In this document: positions 47,757-60,700 of the stretch, piece after piece
How positions within the stretch are numbered: the first letter of the stretch is position 1
How the letters are laid out: each line of letters opens with the position of its first letter
Assembly: GCA_963675135.1 (NCBI GenBank)
Contig: OY776121.1
Coordinates: 78,762,875 to 78,826,874 of the forward strand
Direction: 5' to 3'
Length of the DNA: 64,000 nucleotides
Origin: Galeopsis tetrahit
Taxonomy: Eukaryota; Streptophyta; Magnoliopsida; Lamiales; Lamiaceae
The notes under the pieces: model-generated
What the model saw: the letters and a program-made list of their open reading frames with translations, nothing else
Database searches by the model: none
Told to the model about the DNA's origin: nothing
Translations under genes and position numbers: made by a program

Positions 47757-48857
47757 TTAACATGCTTGCAACGGTGCTCCGCATAAGCAGTCGTTGTTGG
47801 CAAAGGACGACTCACTAAGGTGATCAAACGGCGAACCCTTCGGAATTGGCCCACAAAAATGATTATGGCTTAAATCCAAATGACCTATATATTGTGTCGT
47901 TGTTAATGATTTTGGAATCGAACCACTTAAATTATTGTACGACACATCAAGTGTTGTAAAATAACTTTTGGGGCCAAAGACATCGGGCATGTTGCCTTGC
48001 AATGAGTTTCCGCTCAAATTCAAAATGCTTATCGAGCTCATGTTTCCAAGTAAAGTATCCGGTATCCCACCCGATAAGTGATTACCATCCAAATTTAAGG
48101 TCGAGAGAACCGGCATAAACCCGATCTGAATCGGGATTGAACCGGTAATTCGGTTCATTGATAAATCCAAATCTGCAAGCCTGTATATGTTGGCTAGAGA
48201 TCTCGGGATAGAACCGATGAGCTGGTTCCGACTCAGTAAAGCACGGCTCATCACAGACAACTTCCCAATATCTGATGGGATTTCTCCGCTGAGTTTGTTA
48301 TTGCTGAGGTCTAAATGCATTAAACTTTTGAGATTAACGATGGACGTTGGAATCGAACCGGAGATTTCATTATCCGCCAGGTTCAACACCGTGAGCCGCT
48401 TCAGTCTGCCAATGTCGGCCGGAATCAAACCGGATATTTTGTTGCCGATGAGGTCAAGAACTCTTAAACGCCGCATAGATGCGAGGCACTTCGGGATTCC
48501 ACCGGAGATGCCTTTCCAGTCAGCGATGACAAGGGTAGTGAGACGACCGAGTTGGCAGAGAGAAGAGGTGATGGAACCGGCCATGTAACCGGGTTTTGGG
48601 AAAATAGGGTCCTCGGAGTCGGCCCGGAGTATGATATCAGCGACCCGTTTAGTTTTCGGGTTGCAAGTAACTCCGTACCAGTTGGTGCAGCAGTCAACGC
48701 CTGCCCATGTATGGAAGATGCCTAAGCGTGATTCGTTAAGGGCTGCCCTGAATGCGAGCAATGCTGCCCGCTCGGACAGTAGGCAGCCGCTCACTGTCAA
48801 AGTAACGGCCAGCAGCAGTGTTAGTGTGCTGACAAAGACATTTCCGGTCAGGCTCAT
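47757..48857 (-). CDS. DRT100: Leucine-rich-repeat protein, DRT100-like, secreted
   Basis: 366 residues, single exon. Residues 1-24 form a hydrophobic signal peptide. An LRRNT_2 cap follows (SERAALLAFRAALN, then WAGVDCCTNWYGVTCN with paired cysteines). About ten plant-type repeats come next (LxxLDLSxNxLSGxIP) and a C-terminal cysteine cap (NDCLCGAPLQAC). There is no membrane segment or kinase, so the protein is probably extracellular. Arabidopsis DRT100 was named for complementing bacterial DNA-repair mutants, but its in-planta role is unsettled. The frame is open to 48956, yet the TATA box at 48928-48934 lies in that extension, so the start at 48857 is preferred. The end of the CDS faces RPL31. 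Confidence 0.92.
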   Translation of the reverse strand: MSLTGNVFVSTLTLLLAVTLTVSGCLLSERAALLAFRAALNESRLGIFHTWAGVDCCTNWYGVTCNPKTKRVADIILRADSEDPIFPKPGYMAGSITSSLCQLGRLTTLVIADWKGISGGIPKCLASMRRLRVLDLIGNKISGLIPADIGRLKRLTVLNLADNEISGSIPTSIVNLKSLMHLDLSNNKLSGEIPSDIGKLSVMSRALLSRNQLIGSIPRSLANIYRLADLDLSMNRITGSIPIQIGFMPVLSTLNLDGNHLSGGIPDTLLGNMSSISILNLSGNSLQGNMPDVFGPKSYFTTLDVSYNNLSGSIPKSLTTTQYIGHLDLSHNHFCGPIPKGSPFDHLSESSFANNDCLCGAPLQAC

Positions 48858-48927
48858 CTCTCTGTAAGTACTTAGTGAGTTGAGTGTTATTTGTTCAGGT
48901 GCACTGCTAGTCTGGGAGTGTAGCACA

Positions 48928-48934
48928 TTATATA
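48928..48934 (-). promoter_or_regulatory. TATA box of the DRT100-like gene
   Basis: Reads TATATAA on the minus strand, about 70 bp upstream of the preferred ATG at 48857. This spacing allows a short leader and argues against starting translation at 48956. Confidence 0.6.
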
Positions 48935-49217
48935 AGAGGTATTGCATTGCGTTCATGCAATGAAAGATTACTGATTATGTCACACACTGGAATAAAAAAT
49001 GTTAGAAGATGAATTCCAGGGGAAGGAAGGAAAGGATAAACATTGCAGAAATTCTGGTTCAAAGTTGACACAATTTGCAGAAATTCTGGTTCAAAATTGA
49101 CAATTTTTTCAACTATCTTCAACAAGAAGCATACAATAAGCTGTAACTCCAGAGTATGGATATAATAAATGAAAGAAAAATAGACCTAGCTAGAAGTTAC
49201 AACATTTGATGTACAGC

Positions 49218-51482
49218 TTAAGCAAATAGGTCCTCTGTTAAAAATGGTGCATCGCTGCTCATACACGGTTCAGATGAAATTTGAAGCTGCTCGTAGTTTA
49301 GCTGCCTAGAAGCTTCATATAAAGCAATGCCAACACTCACCGATAAGTTTAGACATCTAACATATGTTTCAACCATAGGAATGCGAATAGTACCACCACC
49401 CAACAAGTCACTCTTACAATCGGCCAGGGCTTCAGCTGGCAATCCACTTGTTTCTGATCCAAATACAAGCCAATCCCCCTTCCTGTACTTAAATTCCTTC
49501 ACGACCACAACTCATGGTCAGTCAACGTGAACGAGGAAAGAAACAAATACCTTTCTATTTCTCAAAAATGGTTAATGAATTTGCAATATTTCAAATGAAA
49601 AGCCTGAAACAGATTAGGTGTATAATGTGTTAAAAAAACTTACCGAGTGGGTGTTCGTCCCTCGCTTTGTAAATGCTAGTAACCTGTTTTCCTCACCCTA
49701 TATGATCCACAAGGCATTTTATGATTTCAATAACACATTCTATTATTAGCTAATATTGAGATAAGAAAGAAGTGGTGTGGAACCTGCTGCTCGAAGTATC
49801 CCCGAAACTCTGACCATGAATTATGCACCTTTACGACAACATATCTAATGCAAGGAATTAAGTAACTAACTGATTTGATCATCAACTTCAATATTTGGAG
49901 AAAACGTCCGAGTTACTGGATTTAACAACACACAGTCATGCATACAAATCTTAACTATTGAGGAAGAAAACTTGCATTTAAGGAAGTCGTTATCTTAAAA
50001 AGTTGTAAATACACACTTCTATCGCTTATACTAAAATTCTGTCATCTTTCAATTATTTGAAGTGCTCAATATTTTTTTAAACATCAAAAGAAGTTGGTAA
50101 AGGATACGGCCAGTAATCAAGTCCTGCACGCTTTAACTTTGCATCATCAATCTGGAATCCCAGTGGCTGATACAAGTAAGAGGCAAAATGAGCAAGCTCA
50201 AAAGGAAAATGCAAGCACATTGTGAGAGATAAAAATGAAAGTACCCTTTTTTCACTCTTAATATGTACACCTACTTGATTCAAGGTTGAACTAGTCTGAA
50301 GTAATTACCTCAATTAAGTGCAACTTGACAGCTGATGCAGCACAAGTTCGAGCAATGCATCCTGTATTTCCAGGAATCTGTCAAGGACGACACGAGTTCA
50401 AGTAGAGAGCCTTGAGATTTTAGTATTTCTACCAGGAACTGGTATTAAAAATAAGAATTACTGCATGGGCTAAAAGAGGAAAGACCTGTGTAAACTTTAA
50501 CTATTAAGAATTACATCCCTACCCCCAAGCCAAATTACAAGATAAGAAGTCAATTATGTTACATATGAACTTAAGAAATCAGAAGGGTTGTAGCTGACTG
50601 CAGCAAAGGTTTGAGCAAGTTATAAATGTTATCACACGTTTCATGTAAGATATGCTCCACTACTGGATAATTTTCTTTTCTTATCTACTTCGTCTAGCAA
50701 TGCAAGCATTCAAACACCCTTGTAAAGTTGTATACAATTTCTTAAAAGCTATTTGATTGTTGATCTACTTAATTTCTCTCTTCTGTTAAAAGCTATTCAA
50801 GTATATCCAATAACACCACAGAGAAAGAGCATTATTCCATTTGATATCCCCTTCCCCTGCCGCCCACACCCAACCCCAACCGTCAATTTGGCCAAGATAA
50901 AGATTTGACCTTCATCAACAAAATTAACTACTTAAACTAACTTTAGCTTTCTTTCTGGAGCACTCAATAATTCCTGTCAATCAATTATCTACATTAATTT
51001 GGATGTGAACTAGAAAAAAATGCTCATTAAATCCTGAAAACCAATCAATTGAAGACATATTTAACAACAAAAAATTCCTAGAGCTTACTAATAGCACAAA
51101 CGCGCAGCATACCTGCGGTGACACTAGCACCACGTGAAGAAACTCTTTGCTCGAAGGAACTTCTCCTGCCGACCCACCAAACCCATTTGGCAATGCATCA
51201 GCTCGCCACCTTTTAGCTGAAAAATCCCATAAAATTCAATTCAGAGAAAAAAAAACGTCCTTTTAGTCGAAAAAAAAAAAGCGAATAGGAAATGGAATTA
51301 CACGAGGAGCAAAGCGGGGAAAAGCGTGGAGAGGATAGAAAATAGGGGAAATGACAGGAATTGGGTTTGCAATGAAATGAGAGAAAAGGGCGGCAGAGAA
51401 GAGGAGCTCTGGAGCGGGAGTGGAGGAGCAGCAAAGACGATGAGGTTATGGCGTTAAGGGCTCTCAAGCCCGTTGCCTCCAT
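49218..51482 (-). CDS. SpoU/TrmL-type 2'-O-ribose RNA methyltransferase, organelle-targeted
   Basis: Seven exons with consistent phase: 51482-51302, 51216-51113, 50377-50309, 50166-50108, 49844-49784, 49697-49644 and 49496-49218, giving 268 residues. The N-terminus is rich in serine, leucine and arginine without acids, like a chloroplast transit peptide. SPOUT motifs follow: IPGNTGCIARTCAAS (motif 1), FGSETSGLP (motif 2) and IPMVETYVRCLNLSVSVGIAL with ALYE (motif 3). TrmL enzymes methylate the ribose at tRNA wobble position 34 using S-adenosylmethionine and a knotted fold; substrate here is inferred. The acceptor before exon 7 (GTGAAG) is weak, but homology and phase favour it. Similar to Arabidopsis At4g38020 as I recall it. 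Confidence 0.92.
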
Positions 51483-51678
51483 TTCCAAAAAAAATGGAGA
51501 AGCCCGGTGGCCCGATATCGTTTATCTGAGTCTCAATTAGTTGATTTCATGTTATTTCAGAGGAGTCCCTGTAGTTTTTATGGAGTGCGATTACACCCGT
51601 TACTTTCTTGTCAATGTTTTACTAGTTACTACAAATTACTGTACAATTGACATCCCAATTCCCAAATATATATATATA

Positions 51679-54600
51679 CAAGTGTAAGACCCGCGTTTTA
51701 CGCGGAGTTGAAATAAACTTATAATTTATTTTTAATTTATTAATTAAATAAATAATTTTTTAAATATACATAAAATTTTAAATTTCTTTATTCTATTAAA
51801 AGATATGGAGTAAAAAATTATTTATTCTATTAAAAGATAAAAGATAAACTTATAATAGTATAATTTTACTCTGTAATTTATTATTTACCATACAAAAGTT
51901 TCATGTTAATTATAAAATTAGAATGAAATCGATTTAATTAATTTTTTTTTTTATGATGGTTATTCTATTTTTCAAAACCAAATTTTATATAACATTTCTT
52001 TAAAATTTCATTTTAATTATATTTTTGTATAATCAGTCATCAATTCATATGATTCTATCAAAATCAAATGTTATTACACCTCACCATATCAATTTACCCT
52101 AATTATCCAATCCTAATTATACGCAAAAGTTTTTGTCTAAAAGATATAATCGATTTTACATTAAGACGCTCCCTATTTCAAGAGAAATATGAAATATTTG
52201 GAAAATTAAATAGTAAAAGAATATATTCTCTCCCTATTTCAAGAGAAATATAAAATATTTGGAAAATTAAATAGTAAAAGAATATATTCTCTACGTCTCG
52301 TCACTTGTGATTACTTACACACTTTTTTTATTGGATGTGTCAAAGTTATAATTCCCAATATATAAATGTAATTTATATAATGACTCATTCAAATTCAACC
52401 CTAAATTAATGGTGTAGTCTTAAACCAAATTTCATTAGAAACATTTATCTTTATTAATTCATCAGAAACACTTATCTTTAGTAATTTATAATCAATTAGA
52501 TATTTGATGTATCAATTAATTATTCAAAATATATAAACACAAATTATAAATTTAACATATAAAAAATACAGCTATACACCATTATTATATATATATATAT
52601 ATATAACAATTCTAAATCTATAAATAGTTTACTATATATACCTTCCGTAATTATCATATATTAAAATATTAATATTAGTAATTATAAAATATGTGCATAA
52701 ATCATTTGTTGATTTCCCTTTAATTTTAAAATTATTTAAAAAAAATGAAAATTTGGGATTACCTTACTTCTGTATAATTTTCTTCTAATTATTGTATTTT
52801 CTTATGATGGAACATGAGAAAATTATAATTTAGAATTTAAGAATGATTTCCATATATTAATTCTAAATTTAAGTGTAAGATTTATTTCAATTAATGTGAC
52901 TAACTAAATTATATAATTAAGTACATTATTGTGAAAGTAGCATTGAATAGGGTCTAACAATTTCATTATAATTTGTTTTAAGACAATTTTTCATATAATT
53001 AAGTTAGAAGTTTAATTCGAATTTAAGGTTAAGTTCCATATAAGTAGGTCAACCATTTAATTTGATATTAAAATTAGTTTAATGAATCTATTACTTAAGA
53101 TAATTATTTAATATCCATGAGATTTAATTGAATAAATTATGTCGATTTAAATTTAATGACATGTGTTAAAAATAATTGTTTAATAAATTCTAAATATAAA
53201 TAAATGTAAATGAATTAATTAAATTGAAATTCCTAAAATTTTGAAATTTCTTTATATTATACATGTATTTAACAATTTACAATAAAAAAAACATAACTGT
53301 GATTATTAAAAATATAAATTGAAAGATGTATTTATAAATTAAATGAAATTAAAGAAATAAGCATATAATATAAATATGCTGTAAATATTAATTGTGTACA
53401 TTAATTAGAGAAAATTAATTTAATATTACGAAACAATTAATTTAATAACATGTGAATTCAACATCGGGTTAAATATATATAGCAAATTGTTTAACATTAT
53501 AGAAAATTGTATCCAAAGAACATAACAATTAATTATCTTAATTTATGAAATAGTAAGTTTACAATATATTACATTAATGTGCAATTAGGTTTTTATGTGG
53601 ATTGACCATATTTTTTGCTGCATTTTTATGTCACATTTTCCATAATTGTAGCAAGTAGCTACGTATCTACTTGATTGTAGCCTAACACTTTCCATAATTT
53701 TAGCAACGTGTAATAGAAGATACATAATTTTTAACACCATACCTATTCAATCGCTATTAAACTTATAATTTTATATTAATTACAGTACACATTTTATTTT
53801 TATATTATTGTTAGAATAATAAACTATATCTTTATTAAATGTATTTTCGATAGAAAAAAAAAATTCTAATTAAGATCTACAAAAAAAAAAAAAAAAAACG
53901 AAAATTCAGTTTGTTGCATGAACATGAATAAGTTTCCTTAATTTATGAAAATCACTTTTACTAATACAATTCTATAAATTATATAATTTAGAATTAATGT
54001 CAGAATAACAAAATAATTTAACAAATGTTCACGATAGTCGATAGTTCAGTAACTAAATAAATTAATAATTCAAACTTTTAATTATGGTAAAAAAAAATTA
54101 TGGTGCATTTAATAAAATAAACGTCGCGTGAATATTTCTCCCATGAAGGTAACCGTTTCAATGTATTTTTCATATTTGTAGGTAACATATTAATTTAAAT
54201 TTTATTATATTAACAACATAATTAATTATATTTCTTCAAATTAACAAATATTAAATGTAAACTTTAAAGAGATGATTGACTTGAAAAACTAACAAAATGT
54301 ATGAAATCAATAATTATAAACTATATTACATAAAAATCATTAATTAAAGTTGGTTTTATTCATAAATCAATTTTTACACTTTACTTTTTTTATTCATTTT
54401 AAGGGAGGTTTTTAAGTTCTTTCTTGTTTGATTTTCTTCAATTCAACCTCATATCAGGGTTTTAAGAAACAAAAAATTGTAATATGATTGGAAAGCAATA
54501 ATGGCCTTGAGAAGTAATTAGAAGCAAAAAAAAAAAAAGTGATAATCCTTAATAAAGTTCATGCCAAATTCAACTTGATGTGATTTATATAAATCTCATT

Positions 54601-55099
54601 TAGATGGAGTAGTATGAGTGAATATCAAGCATAGAGAAACTAAATTAGGAAAATAAAATTTCTCTCTATTAAAGATAAAAAATAATATTAACAATGAAAA
54701 ATAGTTATTCTTGATATTTGAAATACATGTGACAATATTCTTAATACTTCAAATACTTGTGACATTCTTGATACCTACAAAGATGAATGAATGAGAAATG
54801 AGTGATTGAAATGAATGAAAGAAAATGAGATTTATATAGAAGTAAGATTAAGAGTGAATGGTGGAGATTAAAATGTAATTAAGTTAAACCCAAATCAGCG
54901 GGCACGTATTAAGATTCAAAACTTTAAAGCTGAGATTGAAAGTTTAGAAAAGAGAATGAATGAAGGAGAATAGAAGAATTTTGAAATGGAGTAATTTCAA
55001 GAAGAGAATGTTGAAATAGATTAATGTGGTTGTGACATGTGTCACAACAAAAGTTTGTAAATATATATATATATATAGATAGATATGAATATGACTAGA
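51679..55099 (-). mobile_element. Helitron-like non-autonomous element
   Basis: Read on the minus strand, the right edge begins TCTAGTCATATTC after an A. The left edge ends with a hairpin CCGCG-TAAAA-CGCGG (51691-51705), eleven bases later CTTG, then T. A 3' hairpin close to a CTRR-type end and insertion between A and T are Helitron hallmarks; CTTG departs from CTRR by one base. The interior is very AT-rich (about 3.4 kb) with no Rep/helicase. A palindrome TTGTGACATGTGTCACAA lies at about 55029-55046. Confidence 0.5.
52170..52291. repeat. 61-bp tandem duplication
   Basis: Two adjacent, nearly identical copies start TCCCTATTTCAAGAGAAATA at 52170 and 52231; one base differs by eye (ATGAAAT versus ATAAAAT). 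It lies in the Helitron-like element and has no coding content. Confidence 0.85.
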
Positions 55100-55142
55100 T
55101 AAGCTATCATTTATTTATTTTTTATTTTTGAATTCGGGAGGC

Positions 55143-55490
55143 TTAGCTCCCATTATTGCAATGACAATTTTTAATAGGAAGTTCAATTATAAAATTTGGT
55201 GGATCTATCCCAATATAAGAACTCTCAAAACGATGAAAAGTCCTAGTAAATTGGTGTGTCATTTTATTGACTATCCGTTTGACGAAAATAATAGATACAT
55301 TTGTAAAACTAGCCAATAAGGTCTTACATTCACAAACATAATCTCCAAATATCGCATACAAACAATCATTCGCATTGATAGCATCATCATCACCCATCAC
55401 CTTCTATAATATAATCATTCATGTCTTGCTCTTTTAAATACGAGAGAGCCTCATAAAAACCAATGACCTCTCCCACATCAGTTTCCCATG
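55143..55490 (-). pseudogene. RNase H-domain relic of a LINE
   Basis: From about 55490 leftwards one frame reads VIGFYEALSYLKEQ and YIIEGD, like the EAxALxxAL and VESD parts of plant LINE RNase H domains. After a frame change near 55400 it continues as DAINANDC, then FTNVSIIFVKRIVNKMTHQF and PPNFIIE, matching the usual domain end (RxxNxxAH.. PP.FL). No reverse transcriptase accompanies it. Confidence 0.55.
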
Positions 55491-55499
55491 GGTCACAAA

Positions 55500-56019
55500 A
55501 TTTATGAAAAGTTTAATATAGGGAAAAAAATTGTGTCACAAATTTTGAAATATAATTTTTTTTTAATTCTTTGTCCATTAAAATTATGTTCATATTCTTG
55601 AATACAATTTTTTTTTTTTTAAAATTGATAAAATAAGTAGATAAAGTAATAATATTGTAAAGTTCATTTATGATAAATTGAATTTTATAAGTAAGTTGAG
55701 CGACAATCTAAATAATTAAGTGGTTGAAAGGTAAAAATATGACGATGTTTTTATAAAAAATTGAATGTACTAGTGAACAAAAAGTGAACCTACTTTTAGC
55801 TAATTGTACTATCTTTCGTTCAAAATTTGTTGTTTATATATAAAGTAAAAAATAAATGATATATAAGTATTTTAAAATTTGAAATAATTATGACGTTCAA
55901 AAAAAAATTGAAATAATTATGGGCATATTAAATTTGTACAAAACTAAAAATAAATAATTGAATATGAGAGCATTATAGTACTCATAATAGATTTATATTA
56001 TTATAATATTATCAAAATA
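55500..56019. other. AT-rich spacer
   Basis: AT-rich sequence with several poly(T) runs; no supported feature before the MITE at 56020. Confidence 0.4.
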
Positions 56020-56225
56020 CTCCCTCCCTCCGGAAGTACTTGTGATGTAAGATAAAAGAGGGATATTTTAGGTGATTTGGTGAGGTGTAAAGTAAAATGT
56101 ATGTAAAAATATATTGACAATTTTGAAAATAAAATGATGTTGGAAGGGTATTAATTTTGTGGGAATATTTTCATATTAAGACGTCCAAATAAGAAAAATG
56201 TGCAAGTAATCATGTATAGAGAGAG
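56020..56225. mobile_element. Stowaway MITE, same family as the split copy at 29855/35298
   Basis: Starts CTCCCTCCCTCCGG after TA and ends ATAGAGAGAG before TA. The uninterrupted interior (GAAAATAAAATGATGTTGG) shows what the split copy looked like before insertion. It lies about 150 bp upstream of the SURP/G-patch gene leader. Confidence 0.8.
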
Positions 56226-56369
56226 TAAATACTAATAAAACACTAATAAAACACAAGTGAAAAAAGTTTAAGATAATATAAACATATTAAATAATTTTTA
56301 AAAAGAAATTGTATAGTAATTGCCCGACCTATGTGAATTATAAAGAAGGTCGGACGTGCAGAACTCCTG

Positions 56370-57715
56370 GAGTATTTTCACCGCGGCCGACCGATAGCAC
56401 GCCCCTTTTCGTGCGCCTCACAAACACTAATTTGTTAATCTCCGATTCCCGATTAGGGTTTCTATTGTTCGGTTCATTTTGATATTGTTCAGGTAAAAAA
56501 TTGTTATCGAATAATTATTAATTTAGTTGGTTTGTTTTGGAAATTTTGGTTCTTATTGTACGATTCTGGGGTCGCGATCGGCGTATCGATTGAACTTTCA
56601 ATTTTACTTTAGGGGATTTTTAATTAATTGACTATTATTTCTTGATCTGAGCTTCTTGTTTTTCCTCCGAGTTAATTTTTGGCTAATGTTTATGCTTTAT
56701 TGTGACTATTTAAGGAGGGGTTTCTCGTATAACTCGATTAATAATTATTATTTATCCTTGGACTATATCTGTTGTTGTGTGTGCATGTCTAAGACGTGCA
56801 TTTCAGAGGTATCAGATATGTACACAAAGTTGCATGCGATCCATCAGAATATCAGATGGAATCCCGTTTATGTACGAGGACTTGTGGAGACTATTACCTG
56901 TTTTTACTTTAGTTTACCCAACATTTTATTCCGGTGAAGATTCTTTTTATTTGTTATTCTTATATGGAAGAATTTATTGCAAGAAACAATTCACACGTGG
57001 GTTGTTTCTTTTAATTGGCATCTTGCGAGGCACAGATAGTTCTTTACTTCTTTTGTGGTGGTAAAATCTCATTTATCTGATTTGTTATGCTCAAAATGTA
57101 GGATATTTGTGCCATAGTGCAGAAGAAGCAAGTACATCTTGATTGAGATGTTGTGTTTGATTGTTTTGTTGTTAGCAAATACTGTAACAATTAGGGGTGG
57201 GGAAGGTACAAAACGTCTTTAGGTTAGTTACTGGCATTTGCTATCATTTACTTCTCTTGGATAGTAATATAGTTTTTGTGACTATTAAGGATTGTACTCT
57301 ACCTAAAAAATGACCCTTGTATGCATAGTCGAATGTCCACAGTTACAGGTCAGAAAGCGGTTGCTAGATAGGTTTATGTTAGTTTGAACCAGAGCAACAT
57401 TATGGAGGAGCTGCTCCTTAATCTGCCCTACAATGAATGCCAATTGTATCCAGATGGGATGTATGATGATTAGTTGGGTATTGGTGCAGTTTTTTTATGT
57501 TTCTTAAATTACTTGCCTGTTATTTGTACAAATAAGAATGATTTGGAATACCCTTCGCAATATTTTAAATCTGGTTTTGTTTTAATAAAATAAAGAACAA
57601 ACTATTTGTTCGCCTAGTGTAGGAGATTGGTGATTAATATAAAGTCGGTTCTATGAGTAATTTTGTTGTGAGATTGCATGTCAAGCAGTGACCATAATTG
57701 GTGATAGCAACAGCT
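56370..57715 (+). other. Promoter end, leader exon and leader intron of the SURP/G-patch gene
   Basis: A GC-rich stretch (about 56350-56420) and a leader containing TTAGGGTTTC (56453-56462, telo-box-like) end at a donor CAG-GTAAAA near 56491. The remainder to the ATG at 57716 is T-rich intron-like sequence. Frames at 56656 and 56777 have no domains and are not called. Confidence 0.5.
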
Positions 57716-60700
57716 ATGGATAAACGCAAAGCAACAGATCCTGGATTATTTGTTAATGATGGATCTTTCATGGAGAGGTTCAAACAACTTCAGCAAGAGA
57801 AGGAGAAGAAGGGTGAATTGTCGCAGAAATCTAAGTCAGGCTCCAGCACGTATGTGACTCCGACTCCAAAGACTGTCATTAGTAAAACAACCATCGATTT
57901 TAAGGCTAATGGCCCACGCAAAACAATCCAATCCCATTCAAGTGGAAAACTTGCATTCAGCTTGAAACAAAAGTCAAAACTTATTGCACCCCCAGTTAAT
58001 TTTGGTGAAGATGAAGATGAAGTGGATGCTGGAAACTCCTCAGACGGTAGCTCAGTAAAGCGGAAAAAGTTGGCCCCATCTGATGCCTCGGATCAATCAT
58101 TGAAACAAGTTGATATTGGTAAATACTTCTTTTGTCAATCTGTTCACCAATTACATGTGAATTTAAGTAGCATCATATATATCTACACTGGATGAGTTTG
58201 CATGGTTATGCTTAATTTGATCATTTGCCTTTGGTGCAACATCTCAGTTAAAATGCTTTTCCCTTGTCTAATATATATGATGATAGAGCACAGTTTTGGG
58301 TTTTACATTTTCTATTTACAAGAACAGGGTTCTCTCTCAATGTAAGTTATAACCTTCTTTTAGGCTTGGAGTGGTCTAACTTTTTGTAGATAGACAAATC
58401 ATTCTAAACCTGTTGATGACCTTGATATTTTATCCTCTAATTCATTAATCCCTTGCATCGAATTTATTAATCTGTCATGTGAGGACCATGGTCTATTAAT
58501 CTTGCACTGTAATTCTCTCACTTCACATTAATGACAGTCTTTTGTTGCATTTACTTTTTTCTCTTTAATACTTTGATTAGAGCTTCATAGAAGCCATGAT
58601 TTTTTCGAGCTCGTTAGTTAAATTGAAACTTGCTAAAGAAAATCTACAACCCCTCTCAAAAATGCACATTGCTGTATTTTGTCCATATTAGTCAAGACAC
58701 TGTAAAGCCTAAATGGCATATGAGTAGAGCAAAATCTTCTTGAATTACTTTTGTCTGGTGAATGCAGCTTATATTTATGTCCATATCAACATTGGTGGAA
58801 AGAGACGTTCAGTGAATGATTCGGAATATATGGCACGCCTGCTAGAAGAGTAATTTAAATTCACCTCTATTAATCAGTTCTTTAAGTAACATGCAGCACC
58901 ACCTTCTCCAAGTGATCCTACAGTGAAGAAGGTTGCTGACAAGTTAGCAAGTTTTGTGGCTAAGAATGGAAGACAGTTTGAGCATGTTACAAGACAAAAG
59001 AACCCTGGAGATACTCCCTTCAAGTATGTAGATTTCATTTCTGGTTGTTCATTATTTGTTTGGACGCCATTTACGTCCCTTACCTTCATTCTGTATTTTG
59101 TGATCGCCGTGTCCCTCTAAATTACATTTGTCTTTTGTGTGGGTACACATTTACCTTTTATTTTTCCAGATTTTCCTCATTATGTTCTAATGCTTTTTGA
59201 TTTTTTGGATTAATTTTCTGAGAATCAGTTCAACTCTGTTGGGACAGAAAATATGGTCCTTTTTTGGTTTTTGAACTTTTGGTTTTCTTAATGTGAACAA
59301 TATTCCTTAATGTTGTTTGATATTTGATTTTTCTAGACAGAGACAATTTTCCTTGGGTTCAAATTGGAAATTTTAATGGGCGATTTGAAGTACTTTCTGA
59401 GTTTGATGTAATTGTAACACAATTGATATTGCTTCCCCTCATTGTTGAGGCAGTTGTCTAGTATATATATTTGTGCTTTTTCTTTTCTTGTTTCGGCCTT
59501 TAAGTTTACTGCCTGCTATGAAACTTCTATGGTTGGGTTCCATATTTTGATACGTGGGGTCATTATGTAGTGTGATGATAAATTGATTTACCTAGCAAGT
59601 ATTGTGGTCTCTATTGTGACATCGGCAGTTCTATAAGTAGTTTGACTACTTCTGGTCACACGAGAAGTTGTAATTAACCATGGCATGTCCTTCCTTTTGT
59701 GGTTTTATTGTTTGTTCTATATTTCTGTTGCCTATGTGAGAAAAAACTACAATGCTACATATGCTTATAGTCTTAACTTTCAATGAACTGTTTGTAATTT
59801 TGTTTGACATTATTTCCAAGATTTTAATTGATTTCATTTGCAGATTTTTATTTGATGAAAGTTGTTCAGATTACAAATATTATGAATATCGACTTAGTGA
59901 AGAGCAGAAGGCTTTGCCCCAAACTGGAGATTCCCAGCCGTCACATAGTGGTTTGTATTTTAAGTACAGCTAATCTTCTCCAAATTATGCATTGAAGTTC
60001 TTTTAAGTGGTGAAGTGTCCACCTAGTATTAAACCTGCTATATAGTGCATATGGTAATGAATTTCTGATGCATGCTTTCAAGAAGCCATTTGCTCTGTGC
60101 ATTATATAATTGGGTTGTGATGCATTATTCTAAATACTGCTAGCTCAAATTTAATACAGTAATAGAATTTGAGTTGAAACCATGGGCATGTTTGTTTTGG
60201 GACTCACCCGTCCGGACGTGGGACGTAACGTCCCACGTCCTTGTTCTACTTCGGGATTTCACATCCGGATTTCCCCATCCAACTACATCTACCCCTATAC
60301 ATCCTACTATTAAATCCTACTATTACATCACATCCAACTACTCTTACACAATTTGATTTGACATAATCATACTATTACATCACATCCAACTACTCTTACA
60401 CAATTTGATTTGACATAAAGTTAAATCTCATCCTACTCAAAATCCCAAAAACAAACACACACAATTACTATTCATCAGAATTTCCACATCCAGGATTTCC
60501 CCATCCAGGATTTCCCCCATCCTACATAATCTCAAAACAAACATCACCTAACTTCTTTGTCTTAGTTTCAGTACTAGACAAATAGTTTGTGTTCTCTCAT
60601 ACTCCTTTGCCCCCCACATGGCTGTTTTTCGTGTTAAAAATGTGCAGTCTTGTAATCTGTTGCACAACTAATCTCCCATGAAATATGTTCTGCATTTATA

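Noticed and set aside
48858..48956. Longer start for the DRT100-like protein
   Set aside because: The extension contains the TATA box and removes the clean signal peptide start.
47757..51482. DRT100-like and methyltransferase genes as one transcription unit
   Set aside because: Each has its own start and upstream spacing, the DRT100-like gene has its own TATA box, and plant nuclear genes of this kind are monocistronic.
56656..57064. Overlapping frames upstream of the SURP/G-patch gene
   Set aside because: They fall in the leader intron, start internally and show no family resemblance.
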